A stretch of 64,000 bases of DNA. Origin: Segatella copri DSM 18205. GTDB lineage: Bacteria; Bacteroidota; Bacteroidia; Bacteroidales; Bacteroidaceae. Of this stretch, positions 15,597 to 24,299 are shown one piece after another (positions within the stretch are counted from its first letter, which is position 1; each line of letters opens with the position of its first letter). Made by a program: the position numbers and the translations under genes. The stretch spans positions 3,121,001-3,185,000 of the forward strand of contig NZ_CP102288.1 of assembly GCF_025151535.1 (NCBI RefSeq), read 5' to 3'. Below the pieces are notes generated by a model. It worked only from the letters and a program-made list of their open reading frames with translations, did no database searches and had not been told where the DNA came from.

Positions 15597-16799
15597 ATGA
15601 AAATATTGGTTCTGAACTGCGGTAGTTCATCTATCAAGTACAAGTTATATAATATGGACGATGAGTCTGTATTGGCACAGGGTGGTGTAGAGCGTATCGG
15701 TCTTGATAACGCTTTCATCAAGGTGAAATTGCCTAACGGCGAGAAGAAGCAGATCATGCACGACATGCCTGACCACAAGGAAGGTGTGAACTTCGTGTTC
15801 AAGTGTCTGCTCGACCCGGAAATCGGTGCTATCAAGGACTTAAAGGAAATCGACGCAGTAGGACACCGTGTCGTACAGGGTGGTGACAAGTTCAACGAGA
15901 GTGTTATCGTTGACAAGAGCGTAGAGGATGGTATCGAGGAACTTTGCGACCTCGCTCCTGTTCACAACGCAGGTCACCTGAAGGGTATCCGTGCCGTTGA
16001 CTCTTTGATGCCTGGCACTCCTCAGGTTTGCGTATTCGACAACGCATTCCACAGCACAATGCCAGACTACGCTTATCTCTATGCAATTCCTTACGAGTTG
16101 TACGAGAAGTATCACGTACGCCGTTATGGTTTCCACGGAACATCTCACCGCTATGTTTCTAAGCGTGTTTGCGAGATTCTCGGTCTCGACCAGAACAACT
16201 CCAAGATCATTACTTGCCACATCGGTAACGGTGGCTCTGTAGCTGCTGTATTGAACGGTAAGGTATTGGATACTTCAATGGGCTTGACCCCATTGGCTGG
16301 TCTGATGATGGGCTCACGTTGTGGTGACATCGATGCTTCTGCCGTTACCTACTTGATGGAGAAGTTGAACATGAAGCCACAGGAGATGGCTGACTTCCTG
16401 AACAAGAAGAGTGGTGTGCTCGGTATTACAGGTATTTCTTCTGATATGCGCGACATCGAGAACGCTGCCAACGAGGGTAACGAGAAGGCTCAGCTGGCTC
16501 TCCGCATGTACGAGTATCGCATCAAGAAGTACATTGGTGCTTACACAGCAGCTATGGGTGGCGTTGACGCTGTCGTATTTACAGCTGGTGTTGGTGAGAA
16601 CCAGACCGACCTGCGCGAGGAAGCTTGCAAGAACCTGGAGTATCTTGGCATCAAGATTAACAAGGAAGTGAACGATAAGGTTCGTGGCGAGGAAGCTATC
16701 ATCTCTACTGACGACAGTAAGGTGAAGGTAGTTGTAGTTCCTACCGACGAGGAGATTGTTATCGCTCGCGATACAATGGAATTGGTTGCTAACAAGTAA
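15597..16799 (+). CDS. ackA: Acetate kinase
   Basis: The 400-residue ASKHA-family kinase converts acetyl phosphate and ADP to acetate and ATP. It has the N-terminal signature VLNCGSSSIKYKLY, the second signature RYGFHGTSHRYVS, the adenosine loop CHIGNGGSVAAVLNGK and the VFTAGVGEN motif. Length is standard. It is the second gene of the pta operon and is followed by a strong terminator. Confidence 0.98.
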   Translation: MKILVLNCGSSSIKYKLYNMDDESVLAQGGVERIGLDNAFIKVKLPNGEKKQIMHDMPDHKEGVNFVFKCLLDPEIGAIKDLKEIDAVGHRVVQGGDKFNESVIVDKSVEDGIEELCDLAPVHNAGHLKGIRAVDSLMPGTPQVCVFDNAFHSTMPDYAYLYAIPYELYEKYHVRRYGFHGTSHRYVSKRVCEILGLDQNNSKIITCHIGNGGSVAAVLNGKVLDTSMGLTPLAGLMMGSRCGDIDASAVTYLMEKLNMKPQEMADFLNKKSGVLGITGISSDMRDIENAANEGNEKAQLALRMYEYRIKKYIGAYTAAMGGVDAVVFTAGVGENQTDLREEACKNLEYLGIKINKEVNDKVRGEEAIISTDDSKVKVVVVPTDEEIVIARDTMELVANK

Positions 16800-16817
16800 T
16801 CATACGCTATATATAAT

Positions 16818-16866
16818 AAGGTGAAGACTAGAAACATAAGTGAATGGTCTTCACCTTTTTAATTTT
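16818..16866 (+). terminator. Intrinsic terminator after ackA
   Basis: AAGGTGAAGAC (16818-16828) pairs with GTCTTCACCTT, followed by T5. The left arm begins inside one copy of the TATATAATAAGG motif (16810-16821). Confidence 0.92.
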
Positions 16867-16884
16867 TTGAGATTTTTGAGAATT

Positions 16885-17931
16885 ATGAAAACAAAGATTG
16901 TAACTTTCGGAGAAATATTGCTTAGGATTTCTAAGCCTGGTTATCAACGTTTATTTCAGGGACATCATATGTTTGGCAATTATGGTGGCAGTGAGGCTAA
17001 TGCAGCCATCTCTTTGGCTTATTTAGGCGATAATGTAGAGTATGTAACCCGTGTGCCATATGGTGAGATGGGTGAGGCAGCGTTGATGCATCTCAGAGAG
17101 TACGGTCTGAATGTTTCTCATGTTGTGCGTGGCGGCGAACGTCTCGGAACTTATTATTTCGAAGAAGCAGTAGCTATGCGCAATTCCCGTGTGGTTTACG
17201 ACCGCAAGAATTCTTCTTTCTATACGCTGAAGCGCGGAATGGTGAAATGGGAAAAGGTGCTGGCTGATGCTGCCGTATTCCATTGCTCCGGCATTACCTG
17301 TGCTATCAGCCGCGATGCGATGGAATCAACTATGGATGCCATCAAACTTGCTGTTTCTGACGGGTTGACCATTTCCTGCGATATTAATTACCGTAAGAAT
17401 CTCTGGGGATATGGTCTGGAGCCTCATGATGTGCTATTCCAGATGATGCAGTATAGCGACATCATCTTTGGTGACCAGAATGAGTGGGAGATAGCCAGCG
17501 GTGTGCCTCATATTCCTTTCGAGGCTTTGGATGCAGACTATGAGATTGACAAGGAGGCTTATCAGGAGTATTTCCGCAAGATGCATCAGCTCTTCCCTAA
17601 GTGTAAGAAGATGGTGATGGCGGTAAGAAATCAGATTGCCAGCAGTCATCATACCTTGAGCGGCTTGCTCTATGATGCTGTAGAAGATCAGCTCTATACT
17701 ACAAGAATCTATGATATTGAGCCGATTGTTGATCCGATGGGTGTAGGTGATGCCTTTATTGCTGCCTATATTCATGCCCATCAGAAGTGGGGCGACAAGA
17801 ACCAGTATTGCCTGGATTTCTCTCTGTCAGCAAGCGCGATAAAAAATACGGTTCCGGGTGATCAGAATCTGGTTACAGAAGAAGAAATCATCAATAACAT
17901 GACTTCTTCGGGAGGACGCATACAGAGATAG
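16885..17931 (+). CDS. kdgK: PfkB-family sugar kinase, probably 2-keto-3-deoxygluconate kinase
   Basis: The 348-residue ribokinase-fold enzyme starts MKTKIVTFGEILLRIS. The PfkB N-terminal glycine-rich segment (GNYGGSEANAAISLAYLG) and the C-terminal anion-hole motif DPMGVGDAFIAAY are intact, so it should be active. KDG kinase fits best by similarity to Bacteroidetes KdgK. Other sugar kinases of the family remain possible. A GTG at 16840 is rejected as a start because it lies inside the ackA terminator. It ends beside a long AT-rich inverted repeat. Confidence 0.85.
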   Translation: MKTKIVTFGEILLRISKPGYQRLFQGHHMFGNYGGSEANAAISLAYLGDNVEYVTRVPYGEMGEAALMHLREYGLNVSHVVRGGERLGTYYFEEAVAMRNSRVVYDRKNSSFYTLKRGMVKWEKVLADAAVFHCSGITCAISRDAMESTMDAIKLAVSDGLTISCDINYRKNLWGYGLEPHDVLFQMMQYSDIIFGDQNEWEIASGVPHIPFEALDADYEIDKEAYQEYFRKMHQLFPKCKKMVMAVRNQIASSHHTLSGLLYDAVEDQLYTTRIYDIEPIVDPMGVGDAFIAAYIHAHQKWGDKNQYCLDFSLSASAIKNTVPGDQNLVTEEEIINNMTSSGGRIQR

Positions 17932-17981
17932 TTTATAGTTGATAGGTTATAGTTAATAGGGCAATCTTGCTCTGAGATAGT

Positions 17982-18061
17982 TATAGTTGATAGTTAATAG
18001 TTTATAGCAGGAACCTCTTTAAGTAAGATAGTCCTATAAACTCTATTAACTATCAACTATA
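17982..18061. terminator. Long AT-rich inverted repeat between convergent kdgK and lpxH
   Basis: TATAGTTGATAGTTAATAG plus TTTATAG (17982-18007) pairs with 18034-18061 with one 2-nt bulge. A related tract TTATAGTTGATAGGTTATAG begins at the kdgK stop codon (17932). It could act as a bidirectional terminator, but it also looks like a repeat family. Confidence 0.7.
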
Positions 18062-18070
18062 AACTGTTTA

Positions 18071-18835
18071 TTACGGTTGGCTTTCGCCTTCCACATATTC
18101 TTCCATAAACATGTGTTCGCCATCAAACACGGCATAGGTGAACTGCCATATCCAGTCGCCCAGAATCATCAGTCGGGTCTTTTTGCTCAACATCAGATCC
18201 AGTTCAATGTGGCGATGGCCGAACATGAAGTAATCTATATCCTTGTGACCTTGCATATACTGTTTGGCAAAGCGTACCAGGAACTCCTTCTTTTCGCCCA
18301 TATAAGGCTCTTCCTTTCCGTCAGCACGTTTCAGTCGGCTATGCTTAGCCCAGTTCAAGCCCAAAGCCATTCCCCAGCGAGGATGAATCGCATTAAGGAG
18401 GCGTTGGCAGGTCTGGTTCTGGAACATTCTTTTCAGAAACTTGAATTTCTTGTCTGGGTCACCCAGTCCGTCTCCATGTGCCAGATAGAATACTTTATCG
18501 TATATCTCTATGGTCTGAGGCTTGTAATGTACGGTAACGCCACACTCTTCCTCCAGGTAGCCATAGGTCCAGAGGTCGTGGTTACCCGTAAAGAAATGTA
18601 CTTCCACTCCCATATCGGTCAACTCCGAGAGTTTACCTAAGAAGCGTGTATAGCCTTTTGGTACAACATATTTATATTCGTTCCAGAAGTCAAACATGTC
18701 ACCCAGGAGATAAACTGCCGCAGCCTTCGTCTTGATGCTGTCCAGGAAACGGACCAGGCGGCGTTCTTGCATGCGGGCATGCGGAATGGCTAATGAGCCA
18801 AGGTGCGCATCTGAGAGGAAATATACATTTTTCAT
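18071..18835 (-). CDS. lpxH: LpxH-like UDP-2,3-diacylglucosamine diphosphatase
   Basis: The 254-residue calcineurin-type metallophosphatase carries all the metal motifs: DAHLG (9-13), GDMFDFW (45-51), GNHD (84-87), HGDG (120-123) and GHRH (206-209). The spacing and the insert between HGDG and GHRH match LpxH, which cleaves UDP-2,3-diacylglucosamine to lipid X in lipid A synthesis at the inner membrane. A related UDP-diacylglucosamine hydrolase subtype cannot be excluded. It lies downstream of a sufT-like gene on the same strand. Confidence 0.88.
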   Translation of the reverse strand: MKNVYFLSDAHLGSLAIPHARMQERRLVRFLDSIKTKAAAVYLLGDMFDFWNEYKYVVPKGYTRFLGKLSELTDMGVEVHFFTGNHDLWTYGYLEEECGVTVHYKPQTIEIYDKVFYLAHGDGLGDPDKKFKFLKRMFQNQTCQRLLNAIHPRWGMALGLNWAKHSRLKRADGKEEPYMGEKKEFLVRFAKQYMQGHKDIDYFMFGHRHIELDLMLSKKTRLMILGDWIWQFTYAVFDGEHMFMEEYVEGESQP

Positions 18836-18851
18836 AAGCGATTCTTTTTAA

Positions 18852-18884
18852 ATGAAGAGTGAAGAATGAAGAGTGAAGAATTCA
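18852..18884. repeat. GTGAAGA-type repeat tract between sufT-like gene and lpxH
   Basis: ATGAAGAGTGAAGA repeated, ending GTGAAGAATTCA on the plus strand. Almost the same sequence as the tract at 14265. Confidence 0.85.
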
Positions 18885-18896
18885 ACGGCTTTGTCT

Positions 18897-19217
18897 TTAT
18901 TCAAAACCGAGTTCTACGCGAGCTTCCTCGCTCATCATACTCTGATCCCAAGCCGGTTCGAATACAAGGTTCACATTGGCAGATTTTACGCCTTCCACGC
19001 TGTCTACCTTGCTTCTTACATCCTCCAGGATGAAGTCGGCAGCAGGGCATGAAGGGGCTGTGAAGGTCATGTCGAGATCTACGGTGGCATCGTCTTTCAC
19101 ATCTATTTTGTAAATCATACCGAGGTCCCAGATATTGACAGGAATCTCTGGGTCGTAAACGGTCTTAAGCACATCTACGATCTTTTCTTCTATCTTTGTC
19201 TTTTCTTCTTGTGTCAT
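18897..19217 (-). CDS. MIP18/DUF59 family iron-sulfur assembly protein (SufT-like)
   Basis: A 106-residue single-domain protein with the DUF59 signature YDPEIPVNIWDLGMIY (about 21-36) and TAPSCPAADFI with the conserved Cys57. Such proteins help maturation of Fe-S proteins in the cytosol. The gene has a good own promoter (19239) and is separated by 100 nt from radC. It is probably transcribed with lpxH. Names such as sufT or paaD-like are used for relatives, so I leave the symbol empty. Confidence 0.9.
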   Translation of the reverse strand: MTQEEKTKIEEKIVDVLKTVYDPEIPVNIWDLGMIYKIDVKDDATVDLDMTFTAPSCPAADFILEDVRSKVDSVEGVKSANVNLVFEPAWDQSMMSEEARVELGFE

Positions 19218-19238
19218 AATAATCTTTGTTTTTGCCTA

Positions 19239-19246
19239 CAAAGATA
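19239..19246 (-). promoter_or_regulatory. -7 box (TATCTTTG) of the sufT-like gene
   Basis: CAAAGATA on the plus strand, 22 nt from the ATG on the minus strand. Confidence 0.75.
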
Positions 19247-19318
19247 ATAATTATTGCAGACAAAACAAAAAGAAAAGCTGTTTTTTTCTTGCAGAAGGAC
19301 TAATATGCACCAAATAGA

Positions 19319-20008
19319 CTACAATTTACCTTTATCGTGATATGAATAAAAGGCACCGTCGGTTATGATGACATGGTCCATAAAGAAGAGGCGCATGATT
19401 TCGCAGGCTTTGGCAATCTTTTGGGTAAGTACATCATCGGCTTTGCTTGGCTGAGGATTGTTACTGGGATGATTGTGGCAGAAGGCGATAATGGTAGCGT
19501 TGTTGAGCACCGCTTCTTTGATGATAAGACGGATGTCGGTTGCCGTTTCTGTAATGCCGCCTTTTGAGATGCAGCTCGCTTTGATGAGCTTGAAGTTCTG
19601 GTTCATCATCAGGAGCCATGCTTCCTCTGTATCTAAATCCTGCATCTTCGGAAGCATATAGTTGTAGATGGCAAGGGATGAGCCTAAGTCGGGACGTGTG
19701 CCAATCTTATCGAGAGCACGGCGCTTGCCCAGTTCGCAGGCTGCAAGAATGGTGATGGCTTTGGCGGGTCCCATTCCTTTATATTGCGTCAGTTCTCTGA
19801 TGGACTTCTTTCCTAGCTGGTTCAGGTTGTTGTCGCAATCCTTCAGAATGCGTTTCATCAGGTCTACGGCACTTTCGTCAGTAGATCCCGAACCAATCAG
19901 AATACCTAAGAGCTCGGCATTGGATAATGCTGAGGCTCCCAAACGCTCCAGTTTCTCGCGAGGCTTGTCTTCTTCTGCCCAATTGGCAATGGTTAGTTTC
20001 TCTGCCAT
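19319..20008 (-). CDS. radC: RadC/UPF0758 JAMM-domain protein
   Basis: A 229-residue protein with an N-terminal helix-hairpin-helix region (LTQYKGMGPAKAITILAACELGKR) and a C-terminal MPN+/JAMM domain with the metal ligands HNHPSNNPQPSKAD (His178, His180, Asp191). Historic links to DNA repair are doubtful; the biochemical function is unknown. It follows the glycosyltransferase gene by 52 nt and may share its transcript. Length and motifs are complete. Confidence 0.95.
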   Translation of the reverse strand: MAEKLTIANWAEEDKPREKLERLGASALSNAELLGILIGSGSTDESAVDLMKRILKDCDNNLNQLGKKSIRELTQYKGMGPAKAITILAACELGKRRALDKIGTRPDLGSSLAIYNYMLPKMQDLDTEEAWLLMMNQNFKLIKASCISKGGITETATDIRLIIKEAVLNNATIIAFCHNHPSNNPQPSKADDVLTQKIAKACEIMRLFFMDHVIITDGAFYSYHDKGKL

Positions 20009-20060
20009 AATAATAACTGATAAGTAGATTATTATTGGCTTCTCTTTTTGCGGGGAAGTC

Positions 20061-21119
20061 TTATTTGTAGAAAGTCTTGTTGTATGCGCAGAATTCGCTC
20101 TGTCCCAGTACGCATCTCTTCCACCATGCAGAAAGAAATCCGCATCCGTAACCCATCAGCTGTGTGAAGGCAGCGCGAATACTCAGCAAGCCTATCTTCA
20201 CGCTGTGATTCTCTCTGCTGCTGTCGATAAACAGTGCGATGGTATAGAGAATGATGCCGGCGAGACCGATGCAGCCCAATGCTGCCATCGCATTGCCCAA
20301 GGTTGGGAATACGTGAGCGGTGCCAAGCATGTATGGCAGGAAGCCGAAGAAGAGCAGAAGCAGCGTGCCTATTACACCCACGGTGAAGACCATAGGAAGG
20401 AGATGCACGAGTTTGAGACTCTCTGGATATTTCTTGTAGAGATTGATGCGGGCGATGCCACTGTTGTAGACCTGTCGCCAGAACTTGCGGAAGTCGGTGC
20501 GGCGCTTATGCCATACCCATGCTTCAGGGAACAGACGGCAACGGCAGCCTGCCTTGAAGATACGGATAGAGAAATCAATGTCCTCACCGAAACGCATATT
20601 GGAAAAGCCATTCAACCTGAGATAAACATCCCTGCGGATGCCCATGTTGAATGAACGGGGATAGAACTTATCCATCTTCTTCTTTCCGCCACGGATACCA
20701 CCGGTGGTAAAGAAAGAAGTCATGGAATAAGAAATGGCTTTCTGAGTATCTGTAAATGATGAGTGTGCCTTGTCGGGACCGCCGAAAGCATCGGCTGGCT
20801 CACGGCTCAACTCATCACTTACAGCCTTCAGATAACCTTCTGGCAAGACCACGTCGCTATCGAGTATCAGAAGATACTCACCCTTGGCGCGCTCGGCACC
20901 ATAGTTGCGACTCTGGCCCGGACCAGAGTTCTCCTTATAGTAATAATGTATATCCATCATGTGCTCATATCGCTTGCACACCTCCTCGCAGGGAGTCTGT
21001 GAGCCATCCTCAACGATGACAACTTCGAAGTCTTTCTCTGATTGATGAGTCAGACTCTCTAAAAGTTCGTCCACTTCGTCAGGACGATTAAATACAGGTA
21101 CTATGATGGAATATTTCAT
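20061..21119 (-). CDS. Family 2 glycosyltransferase with C-terminal membrane segments
   Basis: The 352-residue protein has a GT-A fold: IIVPVFNRPDEVDELLESL at the start, VEDGS (about 36-40) and the DSD metal motif at 87-89 (LILDSDVVLP). A W-rich acceptor region (EAWVWHKRRTDFRKFWRQ) follows, then two or three TM helices (about 235-320). It probably transfers a sugar to a membrane-linked acceptor in surface polysaccharide synthesis. The exact sugar and acceptor cannot be read. It lies between efp and radC, away from any polysaccharide cluster. Confidence 0.9.
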   Translation of the reverse strand: MKYSIIVPVFNRPDEVDELLESLTHQSEKDFEVVIVEDGSQTPCEEVCKRYEHMMDIHYYYKENSGPGQSRNYGAERAKGEYLLILDSDVVLPEGYLKAVSDELSREPADAFGGPDKAHSSFTDTQKAISYSMTSFFTTGGIRGGKKKMDKFYPRSFNMGIRRDVYLRLNGFSNMRFGEDIDFSIRIFKAGCRCRLFPEAWVWHKRRTDFRKFWRQVYNSGIARINLYKKYPESLKLVHLLPMVFTVGVIGTLLLLFFGFLPYMLGTAHVFPTLGNAMAALGCIGLAGIILYTIALFIDSSRENHSVKIGLLSIRAAFTQLMGYGCGFLSAWWKRCVLGQSEFCAYNKTFYK

Positions 21120-21182
21120 TCTTCTTACTATTAAGGGTTAGTTTTACTCAATAAGAGCACAATCTTCCTGTTGGAGGATGTA

Positions 21183-21749
21183 TTACTCGCTTACACGACC
21201 GAGGTAGCTACCGTCACGGGTGTCGATCTGGATAGTCTCGCCTTCGTTGATGAACAAAGGAACACGAACCTCAGCACCAGTCTCCAATGTAGCAGGCTTT
21301 GTAGCGTTGGTAGCAGTATTACCCTTTACACCTGGCTCAGAGTGAGTAATCTTCAAAGTAGTCTTCACTGGCATTTCAGCCAAGAGGATAGTACCATCAG
21401 TTGTATCAGTAACCACCTCAACAACGTCACCCTCCTTCATGTACTGGCCACCAGTAACGTTCTCCTTAGCGATAGGCACCTGCTCGAAAGTCTCCTGGTT
21501 CATGAAGATGCAACCAGTAGCGTCCTCGTAGAGGTACTGGTAAGGACGGCGCTCAACGCGAACATCCTCCAATTTGAAACCTACCTGGAATGTACGTTCC
21601 AATACACGACCGTCGGCAACATTCTTCAATTTTGTGTTCATTACGGTGTTACCTTTACCTGGCTTTCTGTGCTGAAAGTCGATGCAAACCCATACTTTGC
21701 CATCCATGCGGATGCAAGTACCAATCTTAATTTCCTGTGAATTAATCAT
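21183..21749 (-). CDS. efp: Translation elongation factor P
   Basis: The 188-residue protein helps ribosomes through polyproline stretches. It has the KOW-like domain I with KPGKGNTVMNTKLKN (the usual modification site loop, Lys about 32) and OB domains II and III ending in the family signature ETGAEVRVPLFINEGETIQIDTRDGSYLGR. No dedicated modification enzyme (epmA, earP, ymfI type) is beside it. It is divergent from rpmH, with separate promoters for each. Confidence 0.97.
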   Translation of the reverse strand: MINSQEIKIGTCIRMDGKVWVCIDFQHRKPGKGNTVMNTKLKNVADGRVLERTFQVGFKLEDVRVERRPYQYLYEDATGCIFMNQETFEQVPIAKENVTGGQYMKEGDVVEVVTDTTDGTILLAEMPVKTTLKITHSEPGVKGNTATNATKPATLETGAEVRVPLFINEGETIQIDTRDGSYLGRVSE

Positions 21750-21795
21750 TTCTTGTTTATCTTGAATGTTATTATAATAATCTCAAAATCGAGTG

Positions 21796-21826
21796 CAAAG
21801 TTACGGCAAAAACATGAAAAATCAAA
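21796..21826 (-). promoter_or_regulatory. efp promoter (TTTG N19 TAACTTTG)
   Basis: CAAAGTTA (21796-21803) and CAAA... (CAAA at 21823-21826) on the plus strand give the -7 and -33 elements of a minus-strand promoter 19 bp apart. Confidence 0.8.
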
Positions 21827-21875
21827 GGAAATATCGAAAAAAACATAAATATTTAAGCTAAATTTGGTAGTTTTC

Positions 21876-21906
21876 TTGGTTATTTCAGAAAATATGCGTA
21901 ATTTTG
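21876..21906 (+). promoter_or_regulatory. rpmH promoter (TTG N20 TAATTTTG)
   Basis: TTG at 21876-21878 and TAATTTTG at 21899-21906. The leader to the rpmH ATG is about 57 nt. Confidence 0.8.
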
Positions 21907-21970
21907 CAGCCCAAAAAGGGCGTGTTTTGCACTTTTGTGAAGAATATTAATTAAAAAATAAATAAGAAAA

Positions 21971-22126
21971 ATGAAAAGAACATTTCAGCCTCACAATCGT
22001 CGTCGCGTAAACAAGCATGGTTTCCGTGAGCGTATGGCAACTAAGAATGGTCGTCGCGTATTGGCTTCTCGCCGTGCTCATGGCCGTAAGAAGTTAACTG
22101 TATCTGACGAGCACCACGGAAAGTAA
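21971..22126 (+). CDS. rpmH: 50S ribosomal protein L34
   Basis: A 51-residue basic protein: [20 protein letters not shown], then [20 protein letters not shown] and a short tail [11 protein letters not shown]. This is the standard L34 sequence pattern. The gene has its own promoter and terminator. It is not next to dnaA or rnpA here, unlike many bacteria but as expected in Bacteroidetes. Confidence 0.98.
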   Translation: MKRTFQPHNRRRVNKHGFRERMATKNGRRVLASRRAHGRKKLTVSDEHHGK

Positions 22127-22161
22127 TTCCGAGGAAAGATTCGTCTGTTGACGATGACATT

Positions 22162-22196
22162 AAAAGCAGCAAGGATGTATTCTTTGCTGCTTTTTG
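22162..22196 (+). terminator. Terminator after rpmH
   Basis: AAAAGCAGCAA (22162-22172) pairs with TTGCTGCTTTT (22184-22194) and ends in T-rich DNA. Confidence 0.9.
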
Positions 22197-22305
22197 TTGT
22201 TTATAACGCCCCTTCCTTTTCTGAGATTGCTCTTTTGGGAACAAAGATGTTTTGTTTTTATATCATAAAATTAGGTGGTGAGAGTGCAAAAACTTTCCTT
22301 TTTAT

Positions 22306-22336
22306 TTTGTTCTTCCCCCAAATACTTGTATCTTTG
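22306..22336 (+). promoter_or_regulatory. Promoter of the PASTA-rluD-ddl operon (TTTG N19 TATCTTTG)
   Basis: TTTG at 22306-22309 and TATCTTTG at 22329-22336. The leader to the ATG at 22353 is very short, about 10 nt. Confidence 0.85.
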
Positions 22337-22352
22337 CACCAAAAAATAATAT

Positions 22353-23087
22353 ATGACTTCATCAGAGTTTATAAATAAGTTTAAGAGTAAGTACCTTTGG
22401 GGGAATATCGGTGCCATGATTCTGGTACTGGTGTTGCTCTGTGTCGGTGTCAAGTATGGCATCGATATCTATACCCATCATGGTGAGGCCATCCGTGTGC
22501 CGGATATTCGATATAAGAACATCGATGATGCTACACATATCCTCGACGATGCGGGATTGGAAATTGTTGTAACGGATACGGGATATGTCCGCTCTTTGCC
22601 GCCTGATGTCATTCTGGAGCAGACTCCGGTTTTCGGAGAAGTGGTAAAGTCGGGACATGTTATCTATGTTACCATCAATTCTGATCATTCTCCACGTATC
22701 ACCATTCCTGATGTCATTGACAACAGTTCGTTGCGAGAGGCAATGGCTAAACTTACTGCTATGGGATTCAAACTGGGTACACCTGAATATATTCCTGGCG
22801 AAGAGGATTGGGTTTATGGTATCCTCGTTAAGGGTAAGCATGTTGTAGCTGGTGATAAGGTTTCTATCGATGATGTGCTTGTCATACAGGTTGGCAATGG
22901 TAAACGGAGCGTTGATGATTCTATCGATGTGGTAGATCCGGTTTATCACGGCGAAGAAGATGTGATGGAAGGCGAAGGTGACATGAGCGGAGAAACTCAT
23001 GAAGACAACTTCGAGGTGGTTCCTGGTACGGAAGCCACAGAGCCTGCTCCTTCGCATGAACACCATCAGAAGGAAGTGGTGGAGTAG
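22353..23087 (+). CDS. Membrane-anchored PASTA-domain protein
   Basis: A 244-residue protein with one TM helix (about residues 18-37) and two to three extracytoplasmic PASTA repeats (RVPDIRYKNIDDATHILDDAGL..., then ITIPDVIDNSSLREAMAKLTAMGFKLG...). A long acidic C-terminal tail (DVVDPVYHGEEDVMEGEGD) follows, ending in a His-rich stretch. PASTA domains bind peptidoglycan or muropeptides in other bacteria. Here there is no kinase or penicillin-binding domain attached. Position upstream of rluD and ddl suggests a cell-wall link (inference). Confidence 0.9.
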   Translation: MTSSEFINKFKSKYLWGNIGAMILVLVLLCVGVKYGIDIYTHHGEAIRVPDIRYKNIDDATHILDDAGLEIVVTDTGYVRSLPPDVILEQTPVFGEVVKSGHVIYVTINSDHSPRITIPDVIDNSSLREAMAKLTAMGFKLGTPEYIPGEEDWVYGILVKGKHVVAGDKVSIDDVLVIQVGNGKRSVDDSIDVVDPVYHGEEDVMEGEGDMSGETHEDNFEVVPGTEATEPAPSHEHHQKEVVE

Positions 23088-23091
23088 GAGA

Positions 23092-23120
23092 AATGAAAAG
23101 TGAAGAGTGAAGAATTCAAT
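23092..23120. repeat. GTGAAGA-type repeat tract between PASTA gene and rluD
   Basis: ATGAAAAGTGAAGAGTGAAG followed by AATTCAATA, 5 nt after the PASTA stop. It contains a GTG (23107) that could be misread as the rluD start. Confidence 0.85.
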
Positions 23121-23130
23121 AGTAATACGA

Positions 23131-24294
23131 ATGATATTTTTAGAATATATATGTAATAAGGTATATGCTCCTGTAGAGGATGACTTCGGGTTTGATGATG
23201 CAGGAGATATGGACGAACTGGATGATGAACTCCAGATGGAGGAAGGAACCGCTGCTTCTGGTGAAGGAGGAGATGAACTCTATGAGCACTGGAAGGTTCA
23301 GGTGGATGCCAACCAGGATCCGGTGCGTATTGATAAGTACCTGGCTGATAAGATGGCCTATCAGAGCCGTAACCGTATTCAGCAGGCTGCTGATGCCGGA
23401 TTCATCCATGTCAATGGTAAACCGGTAAAGAGCAACTATAAGGTGCGCCCTAATGATCTGGTTACTCTGATGCTCGACCGTCCTCGTCATGAAACGAGTA
23501 TCAAACCTGAAGAAATCGCTATCAATGTGGTTTATGAAGACGATCAGCTGATGGTGGTCAACAAGGAAGCAGGTATGGTGGTGCATCCGGGTGCGGGCAA
23601 CTTTCATGGAACCTTGATTCAGGCGGTAGCCTGGCATTTAAGGGATATGCCTGAGTTTGATGCCAATGATCCGGAAGTGGGCTTGGTGCATCGAATCGAT
23701 AAAGATACCAGCGGACTGCTCGTTGTGGCAAAGACTCCTACGGCAAAGAACGCACTGGGTAAGCAGTTCTTCAACAAGACTACCCATCGCAGTTACAATG
23801 CGCTCGTTTGGGGCAACATTGTAGAAGATGAAGGTCGCATAGAAGGCAATATCGGCCGTGATCCGAAGAACCGCCTCCGTATGAAGGTCTTCGATCCGGA
23901 TAGCGGAATAGGCAAGACGGCGGTTACGCATTACAAGGTGTTGGAGCGTTTCGGTTATACCACCTTGGTGCAGTGTGTGCTTGAAACAGGCCGTACCCAT
24001 CAGATTCGTGCTCACATGAAGCATATCGGTCATCCGCTCTTTATGGACGAAACGTATGGCGGAACAGAGATTCTGAGAGGTCAGCGCAGTAGCAGCTACA
24101 AGGCATTTATCCAGAACTGCTTCAAACTCTGTCCGCGTCAGGCTCTCCATGCCAAGACACTCGGCTTCGTGCATCCTACAACCAAGCAGCAGATGGATTT
24201 TGACAGTGAGTGGCCAAATGATTTTAGACAATTAATAGAAAAGTGGCGCGGCTTCATCGCTGGCACCACACAAGATACATTCAAAAATATTTAG
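23131..24294 (+). CDS. rluD: RluD-type 23S rRNA pseudouridine synthase
   Basis: Starting at ATG 23131 gives 387 residues; an upstream GTG (23107) lies in a repeat tract. The first about 50 residues are strongly acidic (DDAGDMDELDDELQMEEG), unusual for the family and of unknown use. An S4 RNA-binding domain follows (VRIDKYLADKM..., IHVNGKPVKSNYKV), then the RluA-family catalytic domain with HRIDKDTSGLLVVAK, whose Asp is the catalytic base (about residue 190), and RTHQIRAHMKHIGHP. It modifies helix 69 uridines of 23S rRNA if it is a true RluD. Confidence 0.92.
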   Translation: MIFLEYICNKVYAPVEDDFGFDDAGDMDELDDELQMEEGTAASGEGGDELYEHWKVQVDANQDPVRIDKYLADKMAYQSRNRIQQAADAGFIHVNGKPVKSNYKVRPNDLVTLMLDRPRHETSIKPEEIAINVVYEDDQLMVVNKEAGMVVHPGAGNFHGTLIQAVAWHLRDMPEFDANDPEVGLVHRIDKDTSGLLVVAKTPTAKNALGKQFFNKTTHRSYNALVWGNIVEDEGRIEGNIGRDPKNRLRMKVFDPDSGIGKTAVTHYKVLERFGYTTLVQCVLETGRTHQIRAHMKHIGHPLFMDETYGGTEILRGQRSSSYKAFIQNCFKLCPRQALHAKTLGFVHPTTKQQMDFDSEWPNDFRQLIEKWRGFIAGTTQDTFKNI

Positions 24295-24299
24295 TAATT

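Noticed and set aside
22041..22244. Minus-strand frame opposite rpmH
   Set aside because: It is antisense to L34 and its terminator, without its own promoter.
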